Source: Liolophura sinensis (lineage: Eukaryota > Mollusca > Polyplacophora > Chitonida > Chitonidae). Taken from it: a DNA stretch of 64,000 nt. The stretch spans positions 14,576,623-14,640,622 of the forward strand of contig NC_088296.1 in the NCBI RefSeq assembly GCF_032854445.1. Direction: 5' to 3'. A program made the translations under genes and the position numbers. The notes beneath the pieces were generated by a model. It did no database searches. It was not told the DNA's origin and saw nothing but the letters and a program-made list of their open reading frames with translations. Shown here one piece after another: positions 13,681 through 28,543 of the stretch; position 1 is the first letter of the stretch, and every line of letters begins with the position of its first letter.

Positions 13681-13895
13681 GGGGTCTCCGTGGCCGAGAT
13701 GGATAACACGCCAGCGCGGCGCAATGGCCCAAGAGCTTCTCACAAACGCGGTCGGTGTGTTTTCAACTACAGCTCATGCCTATAGCCTGCGAATGGTCGT
13801 GGGTTTCCCAGGGTTCTGCCTGGTTTCCTCCCACCATAATGAAGGCCGCCGTCGTCTAAGCGAAATATTCTTGAGTATGACGTGAAACACTCAAA
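13681..13895 (+). mobile_element. tRNA-derived SINE, internally deleted subtype
   Basis: It begins 'ggggtctccgtggccgagat', a decayed tRNA-like head, and runs through 'atggtcgtgggtttcccagg' and 'ataatgaaggccgccgtcgt' to 'cttgagtatgacgtgaaac'. Compared with the full-length copy at 50750 it lacks about 40 bp around the 'cctctccggccgtacgtggg' block. The same deletion is seen at 29243 in copy 2, so insertion predates the divergence of the two copies. Confidence 0.88.
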
Positions 13896-16800
13896 AAACC
13901 AAAAAAAATAACTAAAATCTTTATGTGTCCCTCAGTTTTAAAATACACATTTACGACAGGGTAATGGAGCCTCGAGTCATACATAAAAATATTGGTCACA
14001 CTTTTTTTCACGTTCACATGGTGTGTGTCTAAAATAAGAAACCTGCTCCTACATTTTGATAACCCCGCTTTGGGTCAATGGCTTTATAGCAGACTGTTGG
14101 GAAATGACGCCTTCACCGTTAGAAAAATCACCAAGCGCTTTCACAAAACCTGGGAGAGTACAGTACTGGTGCTCATAAACCCAGTTGTATACAATCAAAC
14201 CCTTCAGCCGCAAAATAGTGGTCACTGATAGGCATTCTCCAGTTTTGTCCTTAGTTTAGCTGCGATATGTACCCTTTGTGAGTGTCAATGAGCATATATC
14301 TTTATAGCCTCTCTTTTTTATGCAAATATACCGTTAATATTCGGGGATATTCAGAATGACGTCATCGATGAACATACCGCCAACGCGGGATCAGCTCGGC
14401 TCCCCCAATTCGGGCTCTTCCCCCAACAAAGGTTTTTTGAGAGCTATCACCCCTGAGGTCACCACCACTGGGTATTTAGTTTCCGCTTGGGCCTTAGTAA
14501 AGCTGTAGTTTAAATTTTTACGCTCCTAGAACAAAGCTAGAGCTACATCTTACACTTTCTATTGAGAATCATAAATTACAAGAACGTAAACTGCGATTGG
14601 TACATTGTTCAGTAATAAAGAATAAAAAAAATTTCAAACTTTGAAGAGCAGAACATTATAATTGTAGCTGTGTTTGAGTTTTTGTCTATTAAATCTATTA
14701 ATAACAGATAGAAACAAGTTAATCGAATGTTGAGTTGTGGAACAGAGACTGGACATGGAGACGATTTCGCAACCAGGGCTTGTCTCGCACAGGTATAGTA
14801 TTGTAGATTGAAATGAATTTTTGCTTTTGTTTTAAAGCCTTTAAAGTGAGAGTAATAATGACCTGTACCTAAAAATGTTCTATTCTACAGGGTTTAGCGT
14901 TTGACCTGGCTGGCTATATAGTGTATGTGGTATCATTAGTGGCCCTCAGCCCCCGGGCTAGAGCAGCATTGACTAGCAGGGCACATGTTAATTCACAATT
15001 AACACAGATAGCATTAATGAAGAATGATAAACGTCTACATTATCATTAAATTGACATTCACATTTTCAAACAGAAAAATAATGTTATGTGGCTATTTTGA
15101 GACGGTTTACTTCGGTTCATTTCAAGTCAGGAATTTGTAATAAATTTGTGAATTTATTGAAAATGACTTGACAGGCTGATAAAAATTAGATAAATTTGTA
15201 ACAGTAAATTAAAATCACTATACACGTCACAACAATGTATAACTGTCTGTCGTGCCTATATTTCCAGCTCAACAATTTAAATTAAAAACACCTGGACACG
15301 TACGATGGGTGTTTGTTGACATGCTTTTGGGTTTGCTTTCGTTCTCACCTGACACATGTACGCTTTGCTTTCTGAAGTGCTTTGCGAGTTTTTTTAGTCC
15401 TTTTCATAAGATACTATAACCGAAAAAAAATAATGAAACAGAAAAAAAAAACATTAATTGCGCCATACAGTGATACATATAACATGCCCTATTCGCTTTT
15501 TCTTCAAGTTTGGTTTTCTCGAATATACCGGTCCGTTTCCGGTCTAAGTGCTATATTTGTGATTAACAGTTTTACCTGTTTCACCATAAGACTTAATAAA
15601 AGTACGATGAATAACCACGGAGGTGTGTGAAAAAAAGATTGTATGTTATCCACAGAAGAACAGAAGGGATTTTGATACACGGCGATTAACAGACCGAGAT
15701 TAGATTGTGTTAAAATGTGAAAAACCGGCAAAAATAAAAGCGTGTTGTTATAAAAATCCAGATATGTTGTTATGACTGAATGGCGCACCGTAAAAACCAG
15801 AACATCTTCACCAAAGCCAAAGTAAAACAGTCTATTAAGCATGCAAGGAGGATTTTCATATAACTTGAAAGAAAATAAAGTACATTAATGCTTAGCTTAA
15901 TTAAAGCAGTCAAAATATGGCAATTGCGCTATGCATAAAATTAACATCGGCACAAAAATTTACCACTGTCAAAACTCTACATTGTATCAAATGCTTCTCA
16001 TAGTGCTGTCTAAAAGAATGCAATTAACATTATTTTTATTTACCTATTTCCCTTTAAGCCACATTGCTAGAGGAAGCGTAGAATTACATGTGGCCATTTG
16101 CCAGCCCTCCCACTGCTCGTCGCTACTCTGGTTTCAGTGGCTACATGTATGCTGTAGTTTTCTTTATTACACATATATAATATCGTGTATCGTATGCTCA
16201 GTTAAAGCTAATTTTACCTATTTGGCATTTGCCGATGCACAATGATTTTGTGGACAATACACAGTGACCAAAATTAGAGAAAGCTAGCAATATTTCCCAC
16301 ACATGCTGGGCTGCTGCCAGCGGTTCTTTACGTCTCTTTGTCTGCCAGTGGGTGTGATGATCATTATTTTTTGACAGACTGTCTTTTAACATTACGACTG
16401 AATGCAAGACATTAACATTTCACGAGATATGCCAGCTGTTTCTAACTTGCTCTTGTTCTGGAAGGCGTCAATGTGGCAGCTTTACTGAATGCATTATACA
16501 TATCTACAAAATTAGTAGGTCATGTACATACAATCAATATCCCCTGGATGAATATCGGGGTGCCTTTTTTAGTGATTGTGTTTAACGGAATTCAGATCTA
16601 GATCTAGGGCATGTAAAGGTTAATTGTGCTTAGAATACTAACATTTACGTCTGTTGTCCAGAAATACCCCCCTGTCGCCGACTTGTTAAAGAAAGAAATG
16701 CTGGACAGATTTCATGATAATTGAATCTTCATTTCCTTTGCGTCCGCCGGTCTATTAATCATACTTAACTGATCATCTGATACAGTCTGTACGAGAGCAA

Positions 16801-17220
16801 AGATCGTATGGGCCCTACTCGCTCTGTCTTTTATCAAACTTAACCATCATTCTGAGGTCTGCACTTCAACGTGTCCTGAATATTTTAGCTGTGCTCTTTT
16901 ATACACTTACTTTCCCGTTGCACCTTATGGCATTCTTGTGTTTGATTTTTATAGATTTTATGCATAATTGTCCATATACCACACCCGCCCATGGCGACTC
17001 ACATCTTTACCACACTAACCTAATCTTATATTAACCCGACAATCATCAGCTGGCCGTACTAAATTAGTTCTCTGTGTCACCAAATTGAACGTGTCTTTAA
17101 TGTTAAATTAGTAGCCTCGGGTGTAAGTGCAAACAAACAGTGTAGAATGTCAGTGAACTGAGAGACAGCAAGACCCTATTTAACTCACACAGGTTAAACG
17201 GTAATAGTTCAGCGCACGCA
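13896..17220. other. No gene seen; one dispersed-repeat fragment
   Basis: At 16080-16150 the minus strand reads 'accagagtagcgacgagcag' then 'ggctggcaaatggccac', a motif also found at 31670-31740, 58680 and in the 60.2 kb minisatellite. Frames up to 112 codons show no domains. Confidence 0.5.
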
Positions 17221-17525
17221 TCTGTGTGGTCACTGGAGTGTGCTGTGTGGTCATTGCACTGTATTTTGTGGTCGGCGCTCTGGAACATGTCGTCACTGCA
17301 CTGCATTTTAAGATCAGCGTATTGGAATGGTGGTCAGTGCAAACTAATGTATGGTCAGGGTACTGGAGTACTTGGTCACTGCACTGTATTGGAATGCCTG
17401 ACCACTATATACTATTTAGCCTAGTCAGCATAGTAAAATGTGCGGTCAACGTATTGAACTGTGTGGTCGGTTTACTGTATTGTATAACAACTTTACTGTA
17501 TTCCCTTGCTACAGAACTGTATCTC
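17221..17525. repeat. Degenerate ~20-25 bp tandem repeat
   Basis: Repeated forms of 'gtggtcactgcactgtattg' fill this stretch. The matching stretch in copy 2 (32819-33000) is more than 100 bp shorter, so array length differs between the two copies. Confidence 0.75.
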
Positions 17526-19374
<1,849 letters not shown>

Positions 19375-22300
19375 TTACGTTTTCACTGCTGTTTCAGGTG
19401 GAATTGCCGATCCATTCCGCCTCGGGGAGAGGTCTTTCAGCAGCTGATCGTAGACACTCTCCCAAATTTTCTTGGCCATGAAGCTTTCCTTAAGACGTCT
19501 CATGGATCCGGTTTCTTGCGAGCGCTTTCTTTCAATTTTGCGTCTCGCTAGAGGACCTCGTTCGTGTTTTAAATGCTTCTGTATTGCATCCTCCAACTCG
19601 TCGATTTCCTCCGGCGACGAGTCTCGACGCCGGTCCTGAGCTTTCTGTTTTTGTCTGTTCCCTTTGCGACGTCGCATTGTCGCAGATTCCTCTTCGTCTG
19701 AGGACAAAGATTCTCCTTGAGCAAGTGCACTCATGGATTTTGGCCTTGGCAACCGTTCCTTTTTCAGTTTGGTATTGCTATTACCGTTGGCAACGGCAAT
19801 AGAGTTTCGGTCACGTGGTTGTAATGGTCGTCGTCTTATTCTCTCCTCTGGCTCCGCTAGAGAATGTCTGGACCTCGGCTGATTAGAATATCTCTGGGAC
19901 TCGGAAAATTCCGCTATAGAGTCGTAAGTCAAGTCACTCATGGATTGTGGACGTCTTAAGTTTGGATGCCCTTTGAAATGGTACATGTCGCACCCATAGT
20001 CTACTTTCATTGTACTTTTATCAATTTTACCAAAGGACGGCTCTTCGGTTAAGGGACGATCGTGCTTTTCTCTGCGCTTGTATCGGCGCCGCCGTTCGGC
20101 GTTGTCTATTGGCTCACTTGTTCGTCTCCGATCAGCTTCCATACGGTATCGGGTCTCTTCGCGCGACTCCGTTCGCTTCCGGCGCTCAGGTCGGCTGTTA
20201 TGGGATTTCATCGTGTTATACATTTCTTGCTCCTCCTCCTCGGAAGTATCAAGGTAGGGCATTGATCGGCTTCGCTTGCCCATACCGTTTTGCTTTCTTT
20301 TCCCCAATTCAGCTAACTCCATTTTGCGTAGACATTCAGCTTCCTCCATTCGTCTTTGATATTCGCCTAAAGAAATAAATGTGGGTAAATCTATTTCCGA
20401 GTCTGCGTCGTAACGTTTATTTCTATCCTTAGCAATTCTTTCCTTAGCACTGGCAGCATAACGTCCATTTGTCGTGATTATTTTGGTTTTCCCCTGAGGT
20501 ACTGGCGCAGAAGCTACCGACATGTCTTCGCTTGCCGACACCGACGACCTTTTGTCACCTTTGGCGTAGTTATCCTTAGGTTTTCGCTTCAAAAGTTTTG
20601 GTAGTGCGGCTATAGTATTCCATCTTTTCCCTTTTAGTCCAAAAAGGTTACTCAGTCGGCCTCTGGGTTTGGACGTGTTTGCCATTTCGGGATAAGAGTG
20701 CACTGTTTTTACATCGGAGGGCTGAGCACTGTGAACAGGCCTGGACATTGTGCTGTAGTCCTCACCTACCTCGATGTACAGCTGAGATGGATGGAGCTTC
20801 TCTCCGTTGGATATGTCTTCAGGAACGTCCTGGAAAGTGGCAGAGGAAGCCGCAGCCTCAGAACTGCTGTCTACGTAAAAATCGACAGGTTTTGGTGTCA
20901 GGGCATGTCTGACTCGCCAGGTCAGTTTTCCTACAGCACTAAACACACGGTTTGGTATACTCTTGTTCCGGTGTGAGGTCCTGCGACTGGTTTCACTTCC
21001 TGTAGATAGGTCTGCAACGCTTTTACTTCGACCACGGTCAGCGTTTGACTTTTTCTGATGGACAGATGGCGAGTGTGTGGTGTTTACCGTAAACACAGCA
21101 GTACTGTGACGCCGTAGTCTTTTGGAATCCCTGAGACTGTCCGCTGCCTCAGCGTCAGAGGGAGGATCGAACCCTTCTGACAGTCGCCTTACAGCGGGAC
21201 GAACCAACAAATTCTCATCGACGTTTTGTAAGTCCTCAGAATCGATGTAAATGGAATGAGTTTTTGCGACCTCACAATAATTCACGTCCCCGCTGTAAGT
21301 TTTGTTTATGGTATCTTCTTCCTCCGTATCAACTGCTTCCTCTACTGACACTTCGTTGTCAAGACTAGAATCGCCTTTGAAGTTGCCCTTGTTTCGTGAA
21401 GACGTTAGGGCTGTCACTGTCGGATGCCGGCCGTTGTCTTCTCGACTGTCAAAATCGGGGTTGTTGCTTGCCCTGATGCATTGTCCCCGGCTATCAGATC
21501 CATTTGGTGGGTATTCACCCTCAGATGCCGGACTGCTGTCTCCGTCTACCCCTTCGTGTCTGTCCCTGTGACGACCTTGCCTGACTGACACACAGTCCAC
21601 CGCATCAGTTCTCACAGCCTCTATCTCTCGCCTTTCACGCTCCAGTGACAAACCTGTATAACAAGTCCCTATCTCACTACCACCATCGTTTTTCACCTCA
21701 CGTCTGACATCATTCAATATACGATCACAATAATCGTGCATAGATGTAGACCGCTGTTTATTACTCCTACAACTTGTTCTTTTAACGCCTGCTTTTCTTC
21801 GTTGAACTTTTTCATTGGACAATTTTCCCCCGTTGTCAGATAAGTCTTCATATTCAGGTTCGCTGCCGAATGATTCCGAAGTTCGACTTCCTGTCTCCGG
21901 GCTCTCCCGAGAGTGGTCACTGCTCGTACAACTATCGCGAGCATTTAGATCAACACTAACATAAACATTTTCCCTCCTAGCAAAACTCTGATCGGATGCA
22001 GTATTTCCTCCATTATCCACATAGACCGAATAAACATCTTTTAATGTCGGCGAACAGTTGCTATTTTCTGTGATGTTTTCTTTGGCTTCGGCAGCCATTA
22101 ATTTCGTCAACTTTTTTCTCCTCGGTGGTGGCACTATGGTCCGTATTTCAGTGGCACAGCTGTTGTTGTTGTTATTATTACTAGTCACTGGTTTCACTCG
22201 TTCGTATTCCAACGATTCAGAATCGTTTCCGCAGATATCAGTTTCAGTGTCGGTGGGTAAGTCCTGTTCCCTGCCGTCCCCCGTGCCCCACAGTTGATTC

Positions 22301-22509
22301 ATGTGCTCTGCCATGTGCTGACCGCGCAGAGAGCTCTGTACAGAGCTCATCTAAATCGTCCCAGTTGTTTTTATAACGGGGCCAAAGTAACTTCTTCCAG
22401 TGACGTGAATGACCTGACATCGTCCTTCCTGACTACGGGCGATATTGGCGATTTCGTCGATAAAGTTCAGGTCGTCTTCAAAGTCATTGTGCTGTTCGTA
22501 TCGGGCCAT
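19375..22509 (-). CDS. Large Ser/Arg-rich charged protein of unknown function, copy 1, frameshifted near its start
   Basis: This is the same gene as 34848-37979. The longest uninterrupted frame here starts at 22350 (991 codons), but its first ~25 residues are out-of-frame translation. The start equivalent to copy 2 is the ATG at 22509. Between that ATG and the shared frame there are three one-base insertions relative to copy 2: a fifth C at 22278-22282, a fourth G at 22378-22381, and an extra C at about 22424. Together they restore frame. All lie in short homopolymers, so uncorrected sequencing error is more likely than real gene decay. In the shared frame about 21 residues differ from copy 2, all within the N-terminal ~590. 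The last ~450 residues are identical. I do not recognise the family. Domains and motifs are described under copy 2. Confidence 0.8.
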
Positions 22510-24112
22510 GACGACTGCAAGTTCAACCCCCTAAACCACACTTCAGTTCAATTAGATACGACTTTAGCCGCTTGGGACACCTTCGATAGCCTTGCCTTCA
22601 AGAAAGCTGCCATTCCCTGGCGATTTAAAACACGATAATCATCCATCATTGCACGGCAGATAGTGTAACTCCAATCACATCTGTAACAGTCTTGCTGACA
22701 GTATTCACGAAGAACGTAACATTTGTTGTACGTCCGTTCACATCAACACAGGGTTAGGCTCTATCAGCATGTACGCTATCAGCAGAGGAATTGCGTATTC
22801 ACTGCTCTAAATATACACCAAGCTATATGCGCATAATGATGACAGGCTGTCGAGAAGCACGACAAGTTCAGGATATCTGTATACATGCAAACCAGTAGCT
22901 TTCCTGCCGAGTGTCCCCCATGCATGGTGAACTGAGGTCCTCACAGATGAATATTCAGAAACCGTATATGCCTGGTGATGTTAATACACCCCAATTAAAC
23001 ACAACGGGTAGGCGTTTGGTTTAAATCACTGTTAGACACGAGCCCCTGCTAGAAAGCCCTTTAGGGAGAAGAGCGACTATCGGGCGTGAAGTCTTCGGCT
23101 AAGAGAGGCGTTCTATCGAGGGAAAAATCTCCGTCGCTAACAGCTCTCCCGTAAGCCCTGCACCGTAGGTAGCTTGGAGCGGTTTGTCAAAAGCTGGACT
23201 GGAATCCGGTTCGAGCTTTCAAGAAAAAAAATAGAAAGCAGAGGAATGGAACAGATGTATATATGCCTTTACACGGATGGGCCTTCTCACATCAAATGAG
23301 CAAACCAGTATTCACGGACGGCTGGTCACGCTTCGTGAGTTATTTTTACGCTTGACAGATTTTCTTTCTTTAGTTTGTTTAATTATTACAAAACGCTGTA
23401 TTTTTCATAGCAATAATAGCAAAAACAAAGAGAAAGCTCTCGAGACAAAAGCTTAGCAGAGAAAGTCACATGTAATCGCAGTATGTTTTTGAAAGGCTAG
23501 GTAATGCAGGTCTCAAAATTCTGATTTCAGTTAGGTTTTTGGACATGATCATCGTTAACCCATGCAGTTAATACCGGCGTCTCTTTGCCTTTTTAAATTC
23601 CAGCCAAAACAAGTGCTTTTGGATACAGCCCACTTGACGTGCATAAGGTGAAAATGAGCATTTTTTGTGGTTTGGTCAAAAATGTTTTTGGCACAGTGTT
23701 TTCTTCAATATCCACCCAGAAAATGTCAGGAAAGTACAGGATTGTTTTATGTTCACATAAATGATTTACAATTAGGTAACAACATTGTATTTTTATGTTG
23801 ATGTATATGAACATATGATTCGCGCTAACCCAATAAGATATGACAAGGAATGTCATGATAATGAAAATCTCAGTGCCCTCGCAGAGAAAACAGTTGACTT
23901 TCGACAGGTATCTGACCAACCTTTTTACAAAATGGGACACCAGGACTGGCTAGAAGTGGATTCGAACACGCTGCTTTCCCTTATACATGGCAAACTCAAG
24001 CCTATCATAACTTAAATAGACAGAGCTTGCTTGCACAGATATATGCATGAAAAATTTTAATTATACATATAATTGAAAATCCCAATACCCATTGCAATTA
24101 CTGGTTATGTTT
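22510..24112. other. Upstream region of the copy 1 gene; no second gene seen
   Basis: This probably holds the 5' UTR and promoter or a preceding intron of the minus-strand gene. It matches 37980-39616. No canonical promoter element can be assigned with confidence. The 115-codon minus frame at 23593-23940 is shorter in copy 2 (39026-39256), so I do not call it. Confidence 0.45.
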
Positions 24113-24143
24113 TCTCGAGTACGGCGTTAAAACACCAATCAAA

Positions 24144-24179
<36 letters not shown>

Positions 24180-24200
24180 ATAAATAAATAAATAAATAAA
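24113..24200 (+). mobile_element. SINE 3'-end fragment with (AAAT)n tail
   Basis: 'ctcgagtacggcgttaaaac' is followed by 'accaatcaaataaataaat' and about 60 bp of AAAT repeats. Only the last ~30 bp of the SINE are present. Confidence 0.85.
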
Positions 24201-24454
24201 TGCCGTGAAATCAGTTTGTTTGCTTGTTTGTGTAAGATAAAACACTTTGGACAATATTTGGTAACTTCCCATGGACTTTTCACGAATATAACTTATTGAC
24301 AACACTTCATCACTTGGAACCACATTCAGTCGATATCAAAGCCAGTGAAGTGATCTTCCTGTACACTTACATGTAGTTATCTCATACCAATGATCCCTGG
24401 CCCTTTGACTGCAAATGCGATTAAAGTTCTCGCCGACCATATACATGTAGTTAA

Positions 24455-24995
24455 TGACAGATGGCATAGAGAGTGAAACGAGAGGAGCGAAGGCGGTTTG
24501 ATAACTGGTAAATGGTCACGCGTAAGTAGTACATAAAATACTTCCTCTGCGTAAATTTCTGTCAGTCAGGATTTTGTTCTAATGTCCAAAGCATAAATAG
24601 CTAGCAAATTATACGCACTATCGTCTATTTCATTTAGAGAGTCGCCTATATTCAGCTGTCGGTAAAATCAGTTATGCTACGATGGCCTTTAGCCAGTGTC
24701 ACGTATAACCCAACCTCTACACACTACTGACTTGGATGTCCATATTATTACAAAGAAACTGCAGCTAGAATACTTTTTTCTAGTTCATAATGTTGAAGTC
24801 CATAAGCTTAGTTTCATGGACTTTATGGACCAAGAAACTCATTGCCTCGGGTGACATCATATTTATTTTAAAAACAAGTTGCATGCTGGACAGTGGAGAG
24901 CAATTGCAGTCATGTTATTTACACTTTGATAAACGTCACTGACCTAGAATTACTCAAAATGCTGTGCTTCAGGATTTCCAACCAATAAGGTCGGG
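24455..24995 (+). mobile_element. Dispersed repeat containing half of a palindromic element
   Basis: The outer repeat starts near 'gcatagagagtgaaac' and ends near 'acgtcactgacctagaatta'. A palindromic element is inserted after the TA at 24619-24620, but only its left arm (24621-24900) survives. The junction 'cagtggagag' then 'caattgcagtcatg' shows that the loop, right arm and about 30 bp of right flank present in copy 2 are missing. This is a deletion, not an empty site. Confidence 0.8.
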
Positions 24996-25105
24996 CGTCG
25001 AATCCAGGTCTTGGTTTTGCCACGGTTTTAAGTCACAAGCTTTGTCGTACTCATAGCGAAGGACGGTTTCACTTTGGGCTCTCCTCCACCATAAACGGAT
25101 CATCG

Positions 25106-25185
25106 ACTAGTATTTATTTAATTATTTATTTAGTGGGATTTTTAGCATTGTATTCTCAAGAATATTTTAGCAATATGCTGTTTTT
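25106..25185 (-). mobile_element. Diverged SINE-like 3' end
   Basis: 'gggatttttagcattgtatt' followed by 'ctcaagaatattttagcaat' resembles a worn 3' end of the neighbouring SINE or a related family with a shared tail. A similar worn end lies at 25543-25605. Confidence 0.5.
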
Positions 25186-25455
25186 ATTTATTTGTTCGAT
25201 TGGTGTTTTACGCTGTACTCAAGAATATTTCACTTATACGACAGTGGTCAGAATTATGGGTGGGAGGAAGTGAACAGAGCCGGCGGGGGGGGGGGGGGGG
25301 GGGGGGGTGCACACCACCATTTGCAGGTTGCTGGAAGACCTTCCCACGTACTGCCGGAGAGGAAGCCAGCATTAGCTGGACTTGAACTTACAGCGACAGC
25401 ATTGGTGAGAGGGCCATTAGGGTGCGCTAACCAATTGAGCCACGGAGGCCCCCCT
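25186..25455 (-). mobile_element. tRNA-derived SINE, near full length
   Basis: On the minus strand it begins 'cctccgtggctcaattggtt', with box A-like TGGCTCAATTGG and box B-like GTTCAAGTCC, as expected for an internal RNA polymerase III promoter. The core, then the 'cttgagtacagcgtaaaac' end and AAT-rich tail follow. A run of about 23 G interrupts the core at 25285-25307. The run is shorter (about 14) in copy 2. Confidence 0.92.
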
Positions 25456-26524
25456 AATAAGGCTGTAGGAAACAGGGCAAAACCGCGTGGATAACCCACG
25501 ATCTTCAGATGGTTTCTAACCGACCTTCCCATGTACTGTCGACCTGTATTTATTTATTTCATTATATTTTTACGCCGTTCTTAACGATATTTTATTTGAC
25601 GACGTAAAAAAATTGAGTGCGACGTTAAATGACAATAAAGTATAAATGAATAACCTTGATTCTATCTGACTGAAATTTTAATGCTTACCATTACCGAAAG
25701 ATTACCATCCCGAAAATAATCGGTGTTTTAATAAACATATCCCGTCTGAAACGTCAAAGTGATGACGTAATCTTAATCACTTGAAATAACTGATTCAGAT
25801 ACCTTTCTTTTTTTTTCAGTTAATACGATAGCAAAGCTGTCGAAATGACATTGTCGGTTAAATTTATATTTATTTAAGTTTGAACATTGCCGTCATTCAT
25901 AAAGATAAGTTTGTATCTTCAGGGACAAATGTAAATATCTTTTATCTTTGCTATTGCAGTCTAGACTTTTAAAACAAATTTAGCAAATTGCCAAATTGCA
26001 GATTGCCTATATCGATATGTCTAGAGATAAAATGGAAGAAAAGAAAAAGCCAAATGCCAATGAAAGTTAAAAAACTGATAAGGGAGATCAGTTTTGTGCT
26101 CGACAAACCACATTCAGGTGCAAACAATTTTAATTATTTCTTTAACACTTTTCTGCATGATTAACTTCCTCATATAATGAACTCCCTTATTGGACATTTC
26201 TTTAAGAAAATTATATCCTACAGATTTGTATCTTAAGATATAATGACAAAAACTTACGCAACTATAAATTAAAATTGCAAAAAAAGACGATACGTTTTTT
26301 TTGTAGAAATGGCGTAGCCCGGGTTAAATTAAACAGCACGATCTGCTCAGATGTAATCAGTTAGTTTGGGCTTAATCTTAAAACAGAGTGTAGTATTATT
26401 CTATACCACATTTGAGTAGTCACGTTTACCTTATCGCCGGAAACAACGCTAACAGCGAAACAGCATATCAGTGAAACAACGTAACAGTGTGAAACTCAGC
26501 TATTGCATGCATGTTTTTTGGTGT

Positions 26525-26549
26525 GTTTTTTTTTTTTTTTTTTTTTTTC
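26525..26549. repeat. Poly(T) run
   Basis: About 24 consecutive T. In copy 2 this tract is broken and shorter. Confidence 0.9.
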
Positions 26550-26679
26550 ATTTAGATAGACCTTTAATTTTGAGGTTTGGTTTCATAAATCCTCAGCTAA
26601 ATTGCTTCTGTATATGTATTATGAAACTAGAGAGCAGTATGTGTAATTATCAACGTTATATTTATTTATTTACTTTTTT

Positions 26680-26940
26680 CTTGGTTTGTTTATTTATACG
26701 TCGTTTTACACCGTTCTTAAAAATATTTCACTTATACGACTGTGGTCAGCATTAAGGTCGGAGGAAAGCGGGCAGAACCCGAGAAAAAAAACCACCACCA
26801 TCCTCAGGTTGCTGGAAGATCTTCCTATGCACATGTACAGCCGGAGAGGAAGCCAGCATGAGCTGACTTGAACTGACATCGAGCACATAGCTGAGGGGCT
26901 CCTGAGTCATTGCGCGGCGCTGGCACGTTAACCACCTTAG
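26680..26940 (-). mobile_element. tRNA-derived SINE, diverged
   Basis: The 3' end ('tcttaagaacggtgtaaaac' read on the minus strand), core and most of the head are present. The head end ('gtggttaacgtgccagcgcc' on the minus strand) is worn. It is shared with copy 2 at 42735. Confidence 0.85.
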
Positions 26941-28343
26941 CTATTATTATTGTAATATTTAATTGTAGCTTTATAAAAAAAGCATAAATATAATACATTT
27001 ACAGCTATATTTTTACAGCTCCTTAAACATTTCAAGTGCAAAGTAGAGCAATTGAGATATCCTTAATAAACTAATTCTGGGTGTTACATATGTAAAGCAG
27101 TCTTTATATAATATGTGCCTTGCGTCGATAAAAGCTACACCTAAAAAGCCGGGGACAATGTTTTAAGAAAGTGACAATTTTACCGATTTACTGTTCAACT
27201 ATTATACATGTATGTAGATTGTTAAATGTACACGTTTACAGCTGCGTTTGTCTCCACAAATGAATGATTAAGTAACTTAACAATGACTGATTCATAGAAT
27301 AACAGACTGACCCGATTGTGAACTGATCAACACCACTGACTAGCTGTCTGTTTGAATGATTTGATGCTTGGTGCAATAATTGAATAAAAGACCGATCGAT
27401 TCATTGGTTGATTGATACATTGATTGATTGGTTTATACATTAATTCTTTGGTGTTTCAAGGCGGTGTGGACTAATTTTTACGTACACACTACGACGAAAT
27501 TAATCAGAAACGCCCGGAAAAATAAACACTGGCCTTTGTCTTATGACTATAAATGCTTGTCGCCGCCAAGGCCTCGGGACAGCTGAGGTAAGGAAATGAC
27601 AGAGGTCAAAATCACACGCATTAACTCGATGACGGTTTCTTATTTGCTAACGATCGCATTATTTTTTGGATAGGAGCGGCAGAAATGTACCTTTTTCCGC
27701 ATCATGACGCAAATGTCAGATTTTAAATCAAACTGTCGAACTGAATAAAAAAAAGACCTGTCTTAAATGTCGAGGTTGTTCATCCTGAGAAACTTGCGCA
27801 ACGTTCAGAACAAGTAAAAAAAAAACTCTTTAAAGAACTGAGATGGCACTTGCCGTTTTGCCCTGTACAAAAAAAGTTATGTAAAGGCGCCTAAAATGTA
27901 AGGCATGATTTATGAGTAGAAATCCTGCAGTCGTTGTAAGTATTAGCTCCCTCACACCTGATAACGCTGGAGCGGGTAGGAACTATACTTGAAAAAAAAA
28001 ACCTATAAACCCACGAATCTGTCAGTATACATTCATAGACAAAATGATATAGAACACAGTTAAAACAGAAAGAAAAATATGTAAAAAAGATTCTACGGAG
28101 CTTTGAAAGCCGATAAGTTAAATTCAGAACTGGGGATATGGCACTGACGTACAATTTGCTCGAGTAACCATGTTGTAGAAGCCCATATAGACTTGAGCAA
28201 TCACCAGCGCTGAAAGCGTCAGGTAATAATTGGCTGTCATGTCAAAAACCTGTCATGTCAAAAACAAAAAACTTACCTCTCGATTGTCAGTGTGGTTTCT
28301 TATGGTGGATAGACAGCTATAGATGAAATATATTGCATCTGCG
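26941..28343. other. No gene seen
   Basis: Contains a GATT-rich patch near 27395-27455 and a direct repeat 'ctgtcatgtcaaaaac' twice at about 28232-28265. The right end is the contig end at the N gap. Confidence 0.5.
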
Positions 28344-28543
28344 NNNNNNNNNNNNNNNNNNNNNNNNNNNNNNNNNNNNNNNNNNNNNNNNNNNNNNNNN
28401 NNNNNNNNNNNNNNNNNNNNNNNNNNNNNNNNNNNNNNNNNNNNNNNNNNNNNNNNNNNNNNNNNNNNNNNNNNNNNNNNNNNNNNNNNNNNNNNNNNNN
28501 NNNNNNNNNNNNNNNNNNNNNNNNNNNNNNNNNNNNNNNNNNN
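28344..28543. other. Assembly gap of exactly 200 N
   Basis: A round-number N run, typical of a scaffold gap of arbitrary length. It sits exactly between the end of segment copy 1 and the start of segment copy 2. Apparent open frames across it are artefacts. Confidence 0.99.

Noticed and set aside
20010-20378. Plus-strand frames opposite the long gene (also 19584-19802, 20698-20976, and the copy 2 equivalents)
   Set aside because: They are antisense shadows of the large minus-strand frame and have no independent support.
25380-25455. tRNA gene suggested by the box A and box B matches
   Set aside because: The spacing is too long for a functional tRNA cloverleaf and the sequence continues into the SINE core. 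It is a SINE head.
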